From NCBI RefSeq assembly GCF_901875635.1, contig NZ_CABFMN010000153.1, positions 1 to 17,536 of the forward strand: a stretch of DNA of 17,536 nt, written 5' to 3'. The position numbers and the translations under genes are program-made. Source of the stretch: Xylophilus ampelinus (GTDB taxonomy: Bacteria; Pseudomonadota; Gammaproteobacteria; Burkholderiales; Burkholderiaceae_C). The notes below the pieces were generated by a model. That model was not told the DNA's origin. It ran no database searches and was given only the letters and a program-made list of their open reading frames with translations. Numbering within the stretch: position 1 is the first letter of the stretch; each line of letters starts with the position of its first letter. Positions 7,997 to 17,536 of the stretch are shown in pieces.

Positions 7997-9081
7997 GCAC
8001 GTCGCAGGTCGGCTATCTGGACAGCATCCTGCGCGCCGCCACCCCCATGGCCCAGCGCCGCGCCATCGCCAAGACCATCACCCTGCTCGAGTCCACCCGC
8101 GCCGACCACCGCGCGCAGGCCGACGAGTTGCTCACGGCCTTGCTGCCGCACACCGGCCGCAGCTTTCGTCTCGGCATTTCAGGCGTGCCCGGCGTGGGCA
8201 AGTCCACGTTCATCGAAGCCCTGGGCCTGTTCCTGATCGGGCAGGGGCTGCGCGTGGCAGTGCTCACCATCGACCCGTCGTCCACCGTCTCGGGCGGCTC
8301 GATCCTGGGCGACAAGACGCGCATGGAGAAGCTCTCGGTGCACGAGAGCGCCTACATCCGCCCCAGCCCCTCGTCTGGAACGCTGGGCGGCGTGGCCGAG
8401 AAGACGCGCGAGGCGATGCTGGTGTGCGAGGCCGCGGGCTATGACGTCGTGATCGTCGAGACCGTGGGCGTGGGCCAGTCCGAGACGGCCGTGGCCGGCA
8501 TGACCGACATGTTCGTGCTACTGCAGTTGCCCAACGCGGGCGACGACCTGCAGGCCATCAAGAAGGGCGTGATGGAAATCGCCGACCTGGTGGTCATCAA
8601 CAAGGCCGACCTCGACCAGGCCGCCGCCACGCGCGCGCAGGCGCAGATCACCTCGGCGCTGCGCCTCTTCGGCCACCAGGGCAACCCGGACCATGCGCAC
8701 GCGATGCACGACGCGCACGCCGGCACCGAGGTGCGCTTCTGGCTGCCCAAGGTGATGCAGCTCAGCGCGCTGACCGGCGCCGGCGTCGAGCGCTTCTGGG
8801 CGATGGTGAGCGAGTTCCGCACGCTGCAGACCGCCAACGGCCGCCTGGCCGCGCGGCGCGAGAACCAGGCGCTGTCGTGGATGTGGGAGCGCATCGAGGC
8901 CGGCCTGCGCCAGGCCTTCCGTCAGCACCCGGGCGTGCGAGAGCAGTTGCCGCGCCTGACCGACGAGGTGCGCAGCGGACGGCTGCCAGCTTCCACCGCA
9001 GCGCGCCAACTCCTGGAAATTTCAAGGCAAATCGTGCTGCAGCGCTCGTCCAGTGGGCGCGAGCAGCTATCGAATTCATAG
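7993..9081 (+). CDS. meaB: methylmalonyl-CoA mutase-associated GTPase MeaB
   Basis: MeaB is a G3E-family P-loop GTPase that gates cofactor loading and protects the B12 mutase from inactivation. GTG 7993 follows a strong Shine-Dalgarno sequence (GGGAGAGG) and gives 362 residues. The Walker A motif is GVPGVGKS (64-71), the Switch/G3 region is [11 protein letters not shown] (154-164) and the G4 motif is NKAD (203-206). [20 protein letters not shown] is the family hallmark. The N-terminal helix and the C-terminal dimerisation arm (about 280-340) are present. The last 19 or so residues (from about 344, [19 protein letters not shown]) and the stop codon lie in a copy of the dispersed 72-base repeat, so the natural C-terminus has probably been replaced. 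The product of the upstream mutase gene is its expected partner. Confidence 0.95.
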   Translation: MSTSQVGYLDSILRAATPMAQRRAIAKTITLLESTRADHRAQADELLTALLPHTGRSFRLGISGVPGVGKSTFIEALGLFLIGQGLRVAVLTIDPSSTVSGGSILGDKTRMEKLSVHESAYIRPSPSSGTLGGVAEKTREAMLVCEAAGYDVVIVETVGVGQSETAVAGMTDMFVLLQLPNAGDDLQAIKKGVMEIADLVVINKADLDQAAATRAQAQITSALRLFGHQGNPDHAHAMHDAHAGTEVRFWLPKVMQLSALTGAGVERFWAMVSEFRTLQTANGRLAARRENQALSWMWERIEAGLRQAFRQHPGVREQLPRLTDEVRSGRLPASTAARQLLEISRQIVLQRSSSGREQLSNS

Positions 9082-9091
9082 CAAATCGCCG
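9020..9091 (+). repeat. dispersed 72-base repeat, copy 2 (meaB 3' end)
   Basis: Aligned without gaps to the copy at 13051-13122, 57 of 72 bases are identical, including TTTCAAGG at the start, CAGCGC, TGGGCGCGA in the middle, and the last 12 bases AGCAAATCGCCG. A terminal dyad GCTATCGAATTCATAGC (5-bp arms) supplies the meaB stop codon (TAG 9079-9081). The element continues 10 bases past that stop into the spacer before pccB. Confidence 0.8.
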
Positions 9092-9125
9092 TAACGAACA
9101 AGAACCCCAACCGAGTCGAAGCACC

Positions 9126-10670
<1,545 letters not shown>

Positions 10671-10696
10671 GCCACCTGGCGACAAGGAGCAGCACC

Positions 10697-11314
10697 ATGT
10701 CCATCAGCCTCTACTACCACCCGTACTCGCGCGCCGCGGGCTCCCTCTGGGCGCTCGAAGAAGCCGGTGTCGACTACGACCTGAAGGTGACCGACATCAT
10801 GAAAGGCGTGCAGAAAGGCCCGGAACTGATCGCGGTGAACCCGATGGGCAAGCTGCCGACCCTGGTGGACGGCGACATCGTCGTCACCGAGGCGGCCGCC
10901 ATCGCGCTGTACCTGGCCGACCGCTACGCGCCCGCGCTCGCGCCTGCACAGGGCGACCCGCAGCGGGGCACCTACCTGCGCTGGTCTTTCTTCGCCCCGA
11001 GCGTCATCGAACCCGCGGTCATGGCCAAGCACTCCGGCTGGACCGTGAAGGACGTGTCGGCGGGCTGGGGCACCTTCGACGCCATGCTCGCGGCGGCCGA
11101 GAGCGCGATCGCCGGCAAGTCCTTCGTGCTGGGCGAGACCTTCTCCATGGCCGACGTGGTGTTCGGCGGCACGCTGCGCTTCATGATCGGCTTCAAGCAG
11201 ATCGAGGCGACGCACGTGTTCACGGACTACATCCAGCGTCTCGAAGCGCGGCCTGCGCTGCAGCGCGCCGAGGCGAGGAACGCGGCCATGCGCAAGGAAT
11301 TGGGCCTGCAGTGA
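10697..11314 (+). CDS. glutathione S-transferase family protein
   Basis: A cytosolic GST-fold protein of 205 residues. ATG 10697 is preceded by AGGAG at good spacing. The N-terminal thioredoxin-like domain begins MSISLYYHPYSRAAGSLWALEEAG. It has a serine/tyrosine cluster at the catalytic position, the cis-proline segment GKLPTLVDG (about 51-59) and the glutathione-contacting VTEAAAIALYLADRY (about 63-77). The C-terminal helical domain contains FVLGETFSMADVVFGGTLRF, the N-capping-box region of GSTs. It is inserted between pccB and pccA on the same strand. Its substrate is unknown. A role in detoxifying reactive acyl or enoyl intermediates would fit the context, but that is speculation. Confidence 0.9.
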   Translation: MSISLYYHPYSRAAGSLWALEEAGVDYDLKVTDIMKGVQKGPELIAVNPMGKLPTLVDGDIVVTEAAAIALYLADRYAPALAPAQGDPQRGTYLRWSFFAPSVIEPAVMAKHSGWTVKDVSAGWGTFDAMLAAAESAIAGKSFVLGETFSMADVVFGGTLRFMIGFKQIEATHVFTDYIQRLEARPALQRAEARNAAMRKELGLQ

Positions 11315-11425
11315 GCGGCGCCTGGTCGAAACACCCCACATCGGAGCAGACGTGTTCAAAAAAATCCTGATCGCCAACCGCGGCGACAAGCTGCCCAGCG
11401 GCGAAGCGACGAAGTCACATTGCGT

Positions 11426-11442
11426 GGCACGCGCAGCGTGCC
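11426..11442 (+). repeat. perfect 7-bp hairpin in the pccA leader
   Basis: GGCACGC (11426-11432), loop GCA, GCGTGCC (11436-11442) form a perfect GC-rich stem. It lies within the unexplained segment between the duplicated start and the real pccA start. No T-run follows, so it is not a classical terminator. It could be an inserted REP-like element or an mRNA structure affecting pccA translation. Confidence 0.5.
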
Positions 11443-11451
11443 GAGGCGATT

Positions 11452-11463
11452 TCTCCGCGGAGA
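11452..11463. repeat. 12-base palindrome containing the pccA Shine-Dalgarno sequence
   Basis: TCTCCGCGGAGA is a perfect 12-base palindrome ending 6 bases before the pccA ATG. Its GGAGA half is the pccA ribosome binding site, so a TCTC/GAGA stem with a CGCG loop could partly hide it. This follows from base pairing only. Confidence 0.4.
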
Positions 11464-11469
11464 CGACCC

Positions 11470-13535
<2,066 letters not shown>

Positions 13536-13536
<1 letters not shown>

Positions 13537-14558
13537 TGGGTGCGAACGATCTGGCCACCGTCACCCTGCGTCGGCGACCCGAGCCGTCGGCCGCACCCGT
13601 GCGCTGGTCGGTCGAGGCGGTGCAGGCGCTGCTCGACCTGCCGTTCGACGAGCTGCTGTTCCGGGCGCAGACCGTGCATCGGGCCCACTGGCCGGCGCGC
13701 GACATCGAGCTGGCCACGCTGCTGTCGGTCAAGACCGGCGGCTGTCCCGAGAACTGCGGCTACTGTCCGCAGTCGGCCGAGTTCGACACCGGCGTGCAGG
13801 CGCAGAAGCTGATGAGCGTGGAGGAGGTGACGCGCGCCGCACAGGCCGCCAAGGATGCCGGCGCCACGCGCTTCTGCATGGGCGCCGCCTGGCGGGCGCC
13901 CAAGGACCGCGACATCGAGAAGGTCGCCGAGCTGATCGGCGCGGTGAAGGGCCTGGGCCTGCAGTCCTGCGCCACGCTGGGCATGCTGGAGGCGCACCAG
14001 GCACGGGCGTTGCGCGACGCCGGCCTGGACTACTACAACCACAACCTGGACACCGCGCCCGAGTACTACGGCGACATCGTCGACACCCGCAGCTACCAGG
14101 ACCGGCTCGACACCTTGGCCCATGTGCGCGCAGCCGGCATCAGCGTGTGCTGCGGCGGCATCGTGGGCATGGGCGAGGCGCCTGTGCACCGCGCGGGCCT
14201 GATCGCGCAGATCGCCAACCTCGACCCGTACCCGGAATCGGTGCCCATCAACAGCCTGGTGCGTGTGCCCGGCACGCCGCTGGCCGACGCGCCGCCCATC
14301 GACCCGCTGGACTTCGTGCGCGTCATCGCCGTGGCGCGCATCACCATGCCGAAGGCGCGCGTGCGCCTGTCGGCCGGGCGCCAGCAGCTCGGCGAGGCGG
14401 TGCAGGCGCTGTGCTTCCTGGCCGGCGCCAATTCCATCTTCTACGGCGACAAGCTGCTCGTCACGGGCAACCCCGACGTGGAGGCCGACCGCACGCTGCT
14501 GCACAAGCTGGGCTATGCGACGCGTGCGGTCCGGGTCGAACAAGGAGAACAGGCATGA
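13536..14558 (+). CDS. bioB: biotin synthase BioB (radical SAM)
   Basis: BioB inserts sulfur into dethiobiotin to make biotin. It is a 340-residue cytosolic radical SAM enzyme with one [4Fe-4S] and one [2Fe-2S] cluster. ATG 13536 overlaps the pccA stop by one base (TGATG). The SAM cluster motif is [13 protein letters not shown] with C70, C74 and C77. Further family blocks are [47 protein letters not shown] and, near the C-terminus, RLSAGRQQ, whose arginine contacts the [2Fe-2S] cluster in known structures. The location directly after pccA and its tight coupling suggest biotin made for the carboxylase. No other bio gene is in the window. The stop overlaps the next start (ATGA). Confidence 0.97.
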
Positions 14559-15043
14559 GCGACTCGAATCGGCCCTTCAAGGTCCTGGGCGTGCAGCAGA
14601 TCGCCATCGGCGGCCCCGACAAGCTGCGCCTGCAGAAGCTGTGGGTCGACATGCTGGGTCTCTCGGTCACCGGCACCTTCCGCAGTGAGCGCGAGAACGT
14701 CGACGAGGACATCTGCGCCATCGGCGAGGGGCCCTTCAAGGTCGAGGTCGACCTGATGCAGCCGCTCGACCCCGAGAAGAAGCCGGCCGTGCACGCCACG
14801 CCGCTCAATCACATCGGCCTGTGGATCGACGACCTGCCGAAAGCGGTGGATTGGCTCACCGCGCAGGGCGTGCGCTTTGCGCCCGGCGGCATCCGCCAGG
14901 GCGCGGCAGGCTTCGACATCTGCTTCCTGCACCCCAAGGCCAGCGACGAGTTCCCGATCGCGGGGGAGGGTGTGCTCATCGAGCTGGTGCAGGCGCCGCC
15001 GGAGGTGGTGCAGGCCTTCGGGGCGTTGGCGACTTCGCGCTGA
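14555..15043 (+). CDS. VOC-family protein, probable methylmalonyl-CoA epimerase
   Basis: The 162-residue protein has two VOC (glyoxalase-fold) repeats. ATG 14555 overlaps the bioB stop (ATGA) after a good Shine-Dalgarno sequence (AAGGAGA). The C-terminal half matches methylmalonyl-CoA epimerase closely: [18 protein letters not shown] (H86), then CFLHPKAS and [10 protein letters not shown] (E143). The middle [14 protein letters not shown] holds another likely ligand (E64 or D66). At the position of the first family histidine (DHVA/DHIG in known epimerases) it has Q15 (VQQIAIGG). Epimerase would supply the missing link between PccAB and the mutase by interconverting (S)- and (R)-methylmalonyl-CoA, which fits the operon. 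A different VOC lyase or dioxygenase activity is possible, so I leave the symbol blank. Confidence 0.75.
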   Translation: MSDSNRPFKVLGVQQIAIGGPDKLRLQKLWVDMLGLSVTGTFRSERENVDEDICAIGEGPFKVEVDLMQPLDPEKKPAVHATPLNHIGLWIDDLPKAVDWLTAQGVRFAPGGIRQGAAGFDICFLHPKASDEFPIAGEGVLIELVQAPPEVVQAFGALATSR

Positions 15044-15133
15044 ACTGCCGAAGCCGCGGTCCGCACTGGATCGCGGTTGCTGGCCGGCAGTCGCGGGCGG
15101 CGCAGGCGATCGCCGGGACGGCGCCCGTCGCTC

Positions 15134-15631
15134 TCACGCGTTGAGCACCTTCCGTATCGGTGGCTTCACGTCTTCGCGCTGCGGTGGCAGCATCGGCTGG
15201 TGTTCGCGCGCGGGGTTGAGGATGATCGAGGTGGCCGTCTCGGTGAGGATACAGAACTTGGTGACGACGGCGTCGAGGTGCGCCACGTCGATGACGGCGA
15301 TCTCGAGGATCCAGCTGTCGTCCCCGGTCACGTTGTAGGCATTGACGCATTCCGGCGTCTGCTGGATCAGCTTCACCACGCGTGCGTAGTCCGCGCGACC
15401 CACGCGGATGATGGCGCGGATGCCGTAGCCCAGCCGACCCAGGTCGACGGTGGCGCGGTAGCCGCTGATGACGCCGGCCGCTTCCAGTTTCTTCACCCGC
15501 TCGGTCACGGCGGGCTGGCTCAGGTGCACGCGGCGGCCCAGTTCGGCCATCGAGAGGCGCGCATCGGCCTGCAGCTCGGCCAGGATGCGTGTGTCGTAGG
15601 CGTCCAGTGGCGGGTTCAAGGTCGAGTTCAT
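15134..15631 (-). CDS. Lrp/AsnC-family transcriptional regulator
   Basis: The protein has 165 residues, from ATG 15631 (AAGGA Shine-Dalgarno just upstream) to TGA 15134-15136. A longer frame to 15814 overlaps the divergent gene and is rejected. The N-terminal helix-turn-helix (about residues 10-55) reads DAYDTRILAELQADARLSMAELGRRVHLSQPAVTERVKKLE (shown here only as family pattern: D-x-D-x-x-I-L then LSQPAVTERV). The C-terminal RAM ligand-binding domain covers about 68-150, with GDDSWILEIAV in the amino-acid-binding region. It is divergent from the EamA transporter gene across 122 bases, a common arrangement in which an Lrp-type protein controls an amino-acid exporter. The effector is unknown. 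It is convergent with the epimerase gene. Confidence 0.9.
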   Translation of the reverse strand: MNSTLNPPLDAYDTRILAELQADARLSMAELGRRVHLSQPAVTERVKKLEAAGVISGYRATVDLGRLGYGIRAIIRVGRADYARVVKLIQQTPECVNAYNVTGDDSWILEIAVIDVAHLDAVVTKFCILTETATSIILNPAREHQPMLPPQREDVKPPIRKVLNA

Positions 15632-15753
15632 GAAAGTCCTTCGATTCGACGGCAAATCGGTGCCATGACGATGAAACACGCATGGTTGGCCGCCAGAAGC
15701 CTTCATACCATGGAGCGGACGATTCCCCGAACCCGATCCGGAAAGCCGCGCCC

Positions 15754-16674
15754 ATGTCCAGCCTCGTTTCTCCCGTCTCGCCAAGTCGTGTCTCCGCCCG
15801 CCGCGCTCTGCCACCGTTGATCCTGCTGTGCCTGGCGGCCACCTGGCTGGTCTGGGGCTCGACCTACCTGGCCATCAAGTACGCGCTGATCAGCTTTCCG
15901 CCTTTCCTGCAGATGGGCTCGCGCTTCCTCTTTGCCGGCGTGGTGCTGGCGGTGTGGATGCGCTGGCGTGGTGCGCCCTGGCCCACGCGGCGTGAGTGGG
16001 GCCATGCGCTGGTCGTGGGCGCGTTGATGCTGGGCGGTGGCATGGGCGGTACGGCCCATGCCGAGGTCTCGGTCGGCTCGGGGCTGGTGGTGGCCTTCAT
16101 CGCCGTGGTGCCGCTGCTGATCGCGCTGCTCAACCTGCTGTGGGGCATCCGGCCGGCGCCGCTCGAGTGGCTGGGCGTCGCGCTCGGCCTGGTGGGCGTG
16201 CTCATGCTGACGCAGGGCAGCGGGTTCCAGGCATCGCCGGCGGGCCTGGCGGCCATCGCGATCGCGTGCGTCTGCTGGTCGCTGGGCAGCGTGTTGAGCC
16301 AGCGTGCGCTGCCGCTGGCGCCGGGGGCGATGGGCTTCGCGAGCGAAATGGTGTGCGGCGGCCTGGTGCTGATGGGCCTGGCGGCGTGGTCGGGCGAGCG
16401 CGTGCTGTGGCCGCCGCAGCCGGTGGCCGTGGCCGCCTGGGCCTACCTGGTGGTGTTCGGCTCGCTGGTCGCCTTCAACGCCTACATGCTGCTGCTGGCG
16501 AAGGCGCCGGCGGCCCTGGCGTCGAGCTACACCTTCGTCAACCCGGTCATCGCGATGCTGCTGGGCGTGTGGATCGCGCACGAGACGGTGACGCGCTTCG
16601 AGTGGTACGCGGTGGGCGTGGTGCTGGCGGGCGTTCTGCTGCTGCTGGTGCAGCACGGCCGGCCACGTCGCTGA
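15754..16674 (+). CDS. yedA: EamA/DMT-family transporter, YedA-like
   Basis: This is an inner-membrane drug/metabolite transporter with ten predicted helices in two EamA repeats. ATG 15754 gives 306 residues; an in-frame ATG at 15682 would add 24 non-hydrophobic residues and is less likely. Repeat 1 starts LILLCLAATWLVWGSTYLAIKYAL, with the EamA WGSTY signature. Repeat 2 holds GSLVAFNAYMLLLAKAPAALASSYTFVNPVIAMLLG, a strong family block, and the order of blocks follows E. coli YedA. The likely role is efflux of amino acids or other metabolites, possibly under the divergent Lrp-type regulator. The substrate is not determinable. The 34 bases after the stop contain no obvious terminator. Confidence 0.88.
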   Translation: MSSLVSPVSPSRVSARRALPPLILLCLAATWLVWGSTYLAIKYALISFPPFLQMGSRFLFAGVVLAVWMRWRGAPWPTRREWGHALVVGALMLGGGMGGTAHAEVSVGSGLVVAFIAVVPLLIALLNLLWGIRPAPLEWLGVALGLVGVLMLTQGSGFQASPAGLAAIAIACVCWSLGSVLSQRALPLAPGAMGFASEMVCGGLVLMGLAAWSGERVLWPPQPVAVAAWAYLVVFGSLVAFNAYMLLLAKAPAALASSYTFVNPVIAMLLGVWIAHETVTRFEWYAVGVVLAGVLLLLVQHGRPRR

Positions 16675-16708
16675 GCGTGCACCCGAAGACGGAAAACGGC
16701 TCGGTCGG

Positions 16709-17341
16709 CTATGGCTTGCCAACCCGCGCCGCCGCGGCCTGACGGGCGCGGGCGAGGGCAGCCTCGACCACGCTGCGCTTGCGCTCCGAGGCGCCGGCGT
16801 CCTTCGCCGGCGCGGTTTCGGATGAAATCGGCGTTTCTCGCCCGTCCACCGGGCGCCGGGCGCTATGGATTTCGTAGCGGCGCCGGGCAGTGGCCGCCTG
16901 CTCGGCCGACCAGGCGTTCCAACCTGTGCGGCCAGGTGTGGCGGGCTCCAGTGCAATGCAGTCCACGGGGCACACGGGAATGCACAGTTCGCATCCCGTG
17001 CAATGCGGCGCGATGACGGTGTGCATGCGCTTGTTCATGCCGACGATGGCATCGGTGGGGCAGGCGTCCAGGCACAGCGTGCAGCCGATGCACCAGGCCT
17101 CGTCGATCACCGCGAGCATGCGCGGGCCCTCGGTGCCGAATTCGGGATTCAGCGGCACGGGCGTCCGGCCGGTGAGCGCCGCAAGCCGGCGCACGCCTTC
17201 TTCGCCGCCCGGTGGGCACTGGTCGATGCCGGCCTCGCCCGCGGCGACGGCCTCGGCATAGCCCGCGCAGTCGGGATAGCCGCAGCGCGTGCACTGCGTC
17301 TGCGGCAGGGCGTCGAGCAGTCGGATGGCGAGGGGAGACAT
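16709..17341 (-). CDS. RnfB-like ferredoxin, Fe-S domain plus 2x[4Fe-4S]
   Basis: The protein has 210 residues, from ATG 17341 to TAG 16709-16711. The N-terminal four-cysteine 4Fe-4S (RnfB/FeS) domain has C17, C20, C25 and C42 ([11 protein letters not shown]...DQCPPGG). It is followed by two bacterial ferredoxin motifs, [12 protein letters not shown] (C84, C87, C90, C94) and [12 protein letters not shown] (C114, C117, C120, C124). The membrane helix that starts true RnfB is missing, so the product is soluble. None of the other rnf genes is nearby, so it is probably an orphan electron carrier rather than part of an Rnf pump. The last 60 residues are charged and low-complexity and contain a 9-bp stem-loop at DNA level. 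It is convergent with the transporter gene. Confidence 0.9.
   Translation of the reverse strand: MSPLAIRLLDALPQTQCTRCGYPDCAGYAEAVAAGEAGIDQCPPGGEEGVRRLAALTGRTPVPLNPEFGTEGPRMLAVIDEAWCIGCTLCLDACPTDAIVGMNKRMHTVIAPHCTGCELCIPVCPVDCIALEPATPGRTGWNAWSAEQAATARRRYEIHSARRPVDGRETPISSETAPAKDAGASERKRSVVEAALARARQAAAARVGKP
16791..16813. repeat. perfect 9-bp stem-loop within the ferredoxin 3' region
   Basis: GCGCCGGCG (16791-16799), loop TCCTT, CGCCGGCGC (16805-16813) lie inside the coding region, in the low-complexity tail (reads PAKDAGAS). There is no T-run on either side. It may be a chance product of Ala/Gly-rich GC coding, or an mRNA 3' structure. Confidence 0.4.
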
Positions 17342-17360
17342 GCGAAGGGGTGGGAGAAAT

Positions 17361-17385
17361 GAAAAACGCCGGCGGGCGCCGGCGT
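17361..17385 (-). terminator. rho-independent terminator of the minus-strand gene at the window end
   Basis: Read on the minus strand, ACGCCGGC (17385-17378), loop GCCC, GCCGGCGT (17373-17366) form an 8-bp GC-rich stem followed directly by a run of five T (17366-17362). It lies about 23 bases after the stop of the phasin/histone-like gene and about 20 bases upstream of the ferredoxin start, so it separates the two minus-strand genes. Confidence 0.8.
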
Positions 17386-17407
17386 GATTCTCGGGGCTGT
17401 GGGCCGC

Positions 17408-17536
17408 TCAGGCGCGTGGCTTGCGCGAGGTGGCCGAGGCCTTGCGCGACGCCGTGGGTGCCAGCTTGCGCGAACCGGCGGCCTTGCGCGCCGGTGCAGC
17501 GCTGACCGGTGCGGCCGACGGGGCGGCCTTGCGGGC
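17408..17536 (-). CDS. C-terminal part of a phasin- or histone-like protein
   Basis: The gene enters the window from the right and stops at TGA 17408-17410; 42 codons are visible. The segment is almost entirely Ala, Lys, Arg, Ser, Pro and Thr (ARKAAPSAAPV...PARKAAGSRK...SRKASATSRKPRA). Such basic Ala/Lys tails end PHA-granule phasins and H1-like DNA-binding proteins in Burkholderiales; the tail alone cannot decide between them. A polyhydroxyalkanoate link would fit with propionyl-CoA metabolism nearby, but that is inference. A strong terminator follows. Confidence 0.55.
   Translation of the reverse strand, partial: ARKAAPSAAPVSAAPARKAAGSRKLAPTASRKASATSRKPRA

Noticed and set aside
8877..9125. 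N-terminal extension of pccB into meaB
   Set aside because: It overlaps the well-supported meaB C-terminal region and does not resemble PccB; ATG 9126 gives the normal length.
15105..15114. GGCGATCGCC palindrome between the epimerase and Lrp genes
   Set aside because: A 10-base palindrome of this composition is expected by chance in DNA this GC-rich; the 90-base spacer shows no other signal.

Overview
The window is about 17.5 kb of very GC-rich bacterial chromosome with dense genes. Gene content, short intergenic gaps and two families of short dispersed repeats point to a beta-proteobacterium of the order Burkholderiales, most likely Comamonadaceae (Variovorax/Acidovorax-like). This assignment rests on recognition of gene families and repeats, not on a search.

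Left part (1-4437): the last 27 codons of an unidentified gene; a YbaL/KefB-type CPA2 cation:proton antiporter with a TrkA-N domain; a convergent small hypothetical gene; a 273-base AT-richer spacer; an 82-residue hypothetical protein; a small two-helix membrane protein; and dusA (tRNA dihydrouridine synthase).

Central part (4514-15043): an almost complete propionyl-CoA to succinyl-CoA (methylmalonyl-CoA) island. A divergent GntR/FCD regulator faces scpA (B12-dependent methylmalonyl-CoA mutase), followed on the same strand by a GIY-YIG nuclease gene, meaB (GTPase chaperone of the mutase), pccB, a glutathione S-transferase gene, pccA (biotin carboxylase/biotin carrier subunit), bioB (biotin synthase, which makes the PccA cofactor) and a VOC-fold protein that is probably the methylmalonyl-CoA epimerase. 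Gaps are short, and three junctions overlap (GIY-YIG/meaB, pccA/bioB, bioB/epimerase), so an operon is likely.

Right part (15134-17536): an Lrp/AsnC regulator divergent from a YedA-like EamA transporter; a soluble RnfB-like 2x[4Fe-4S] ferredoxin on the minus strand; a rho-independent terminator; and the Ala/Lys/Arg-rich C-terminal end of a phasin- or histone-like protein.

The most interesting structure is in the repeats. (1) The GIY-YIG nuclease gene sits between scpA and meaB. It lies inside a 421-base unit whose ends are 26-base REP-like inverted repeats differing at one position, with a third, stem-compensated copy inside. This resembles a REP/nuclease module comparable to RAYT-REP systems or the site-specific ssDNA GIY-YIG nucleases. 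(2) A second, unrelated element of about 72 bases is present three times in the same orientation: between dusA and gntR, forming the C-terminus of meaB, and in frame inside pccA. (3) The first 11 codons of pccA are duplicated 118 bases upstream with only synonymous differences after the start codon. That copy has its own Shine-Dalgarno sequence, and its reading frame closes over the pccA start codon.
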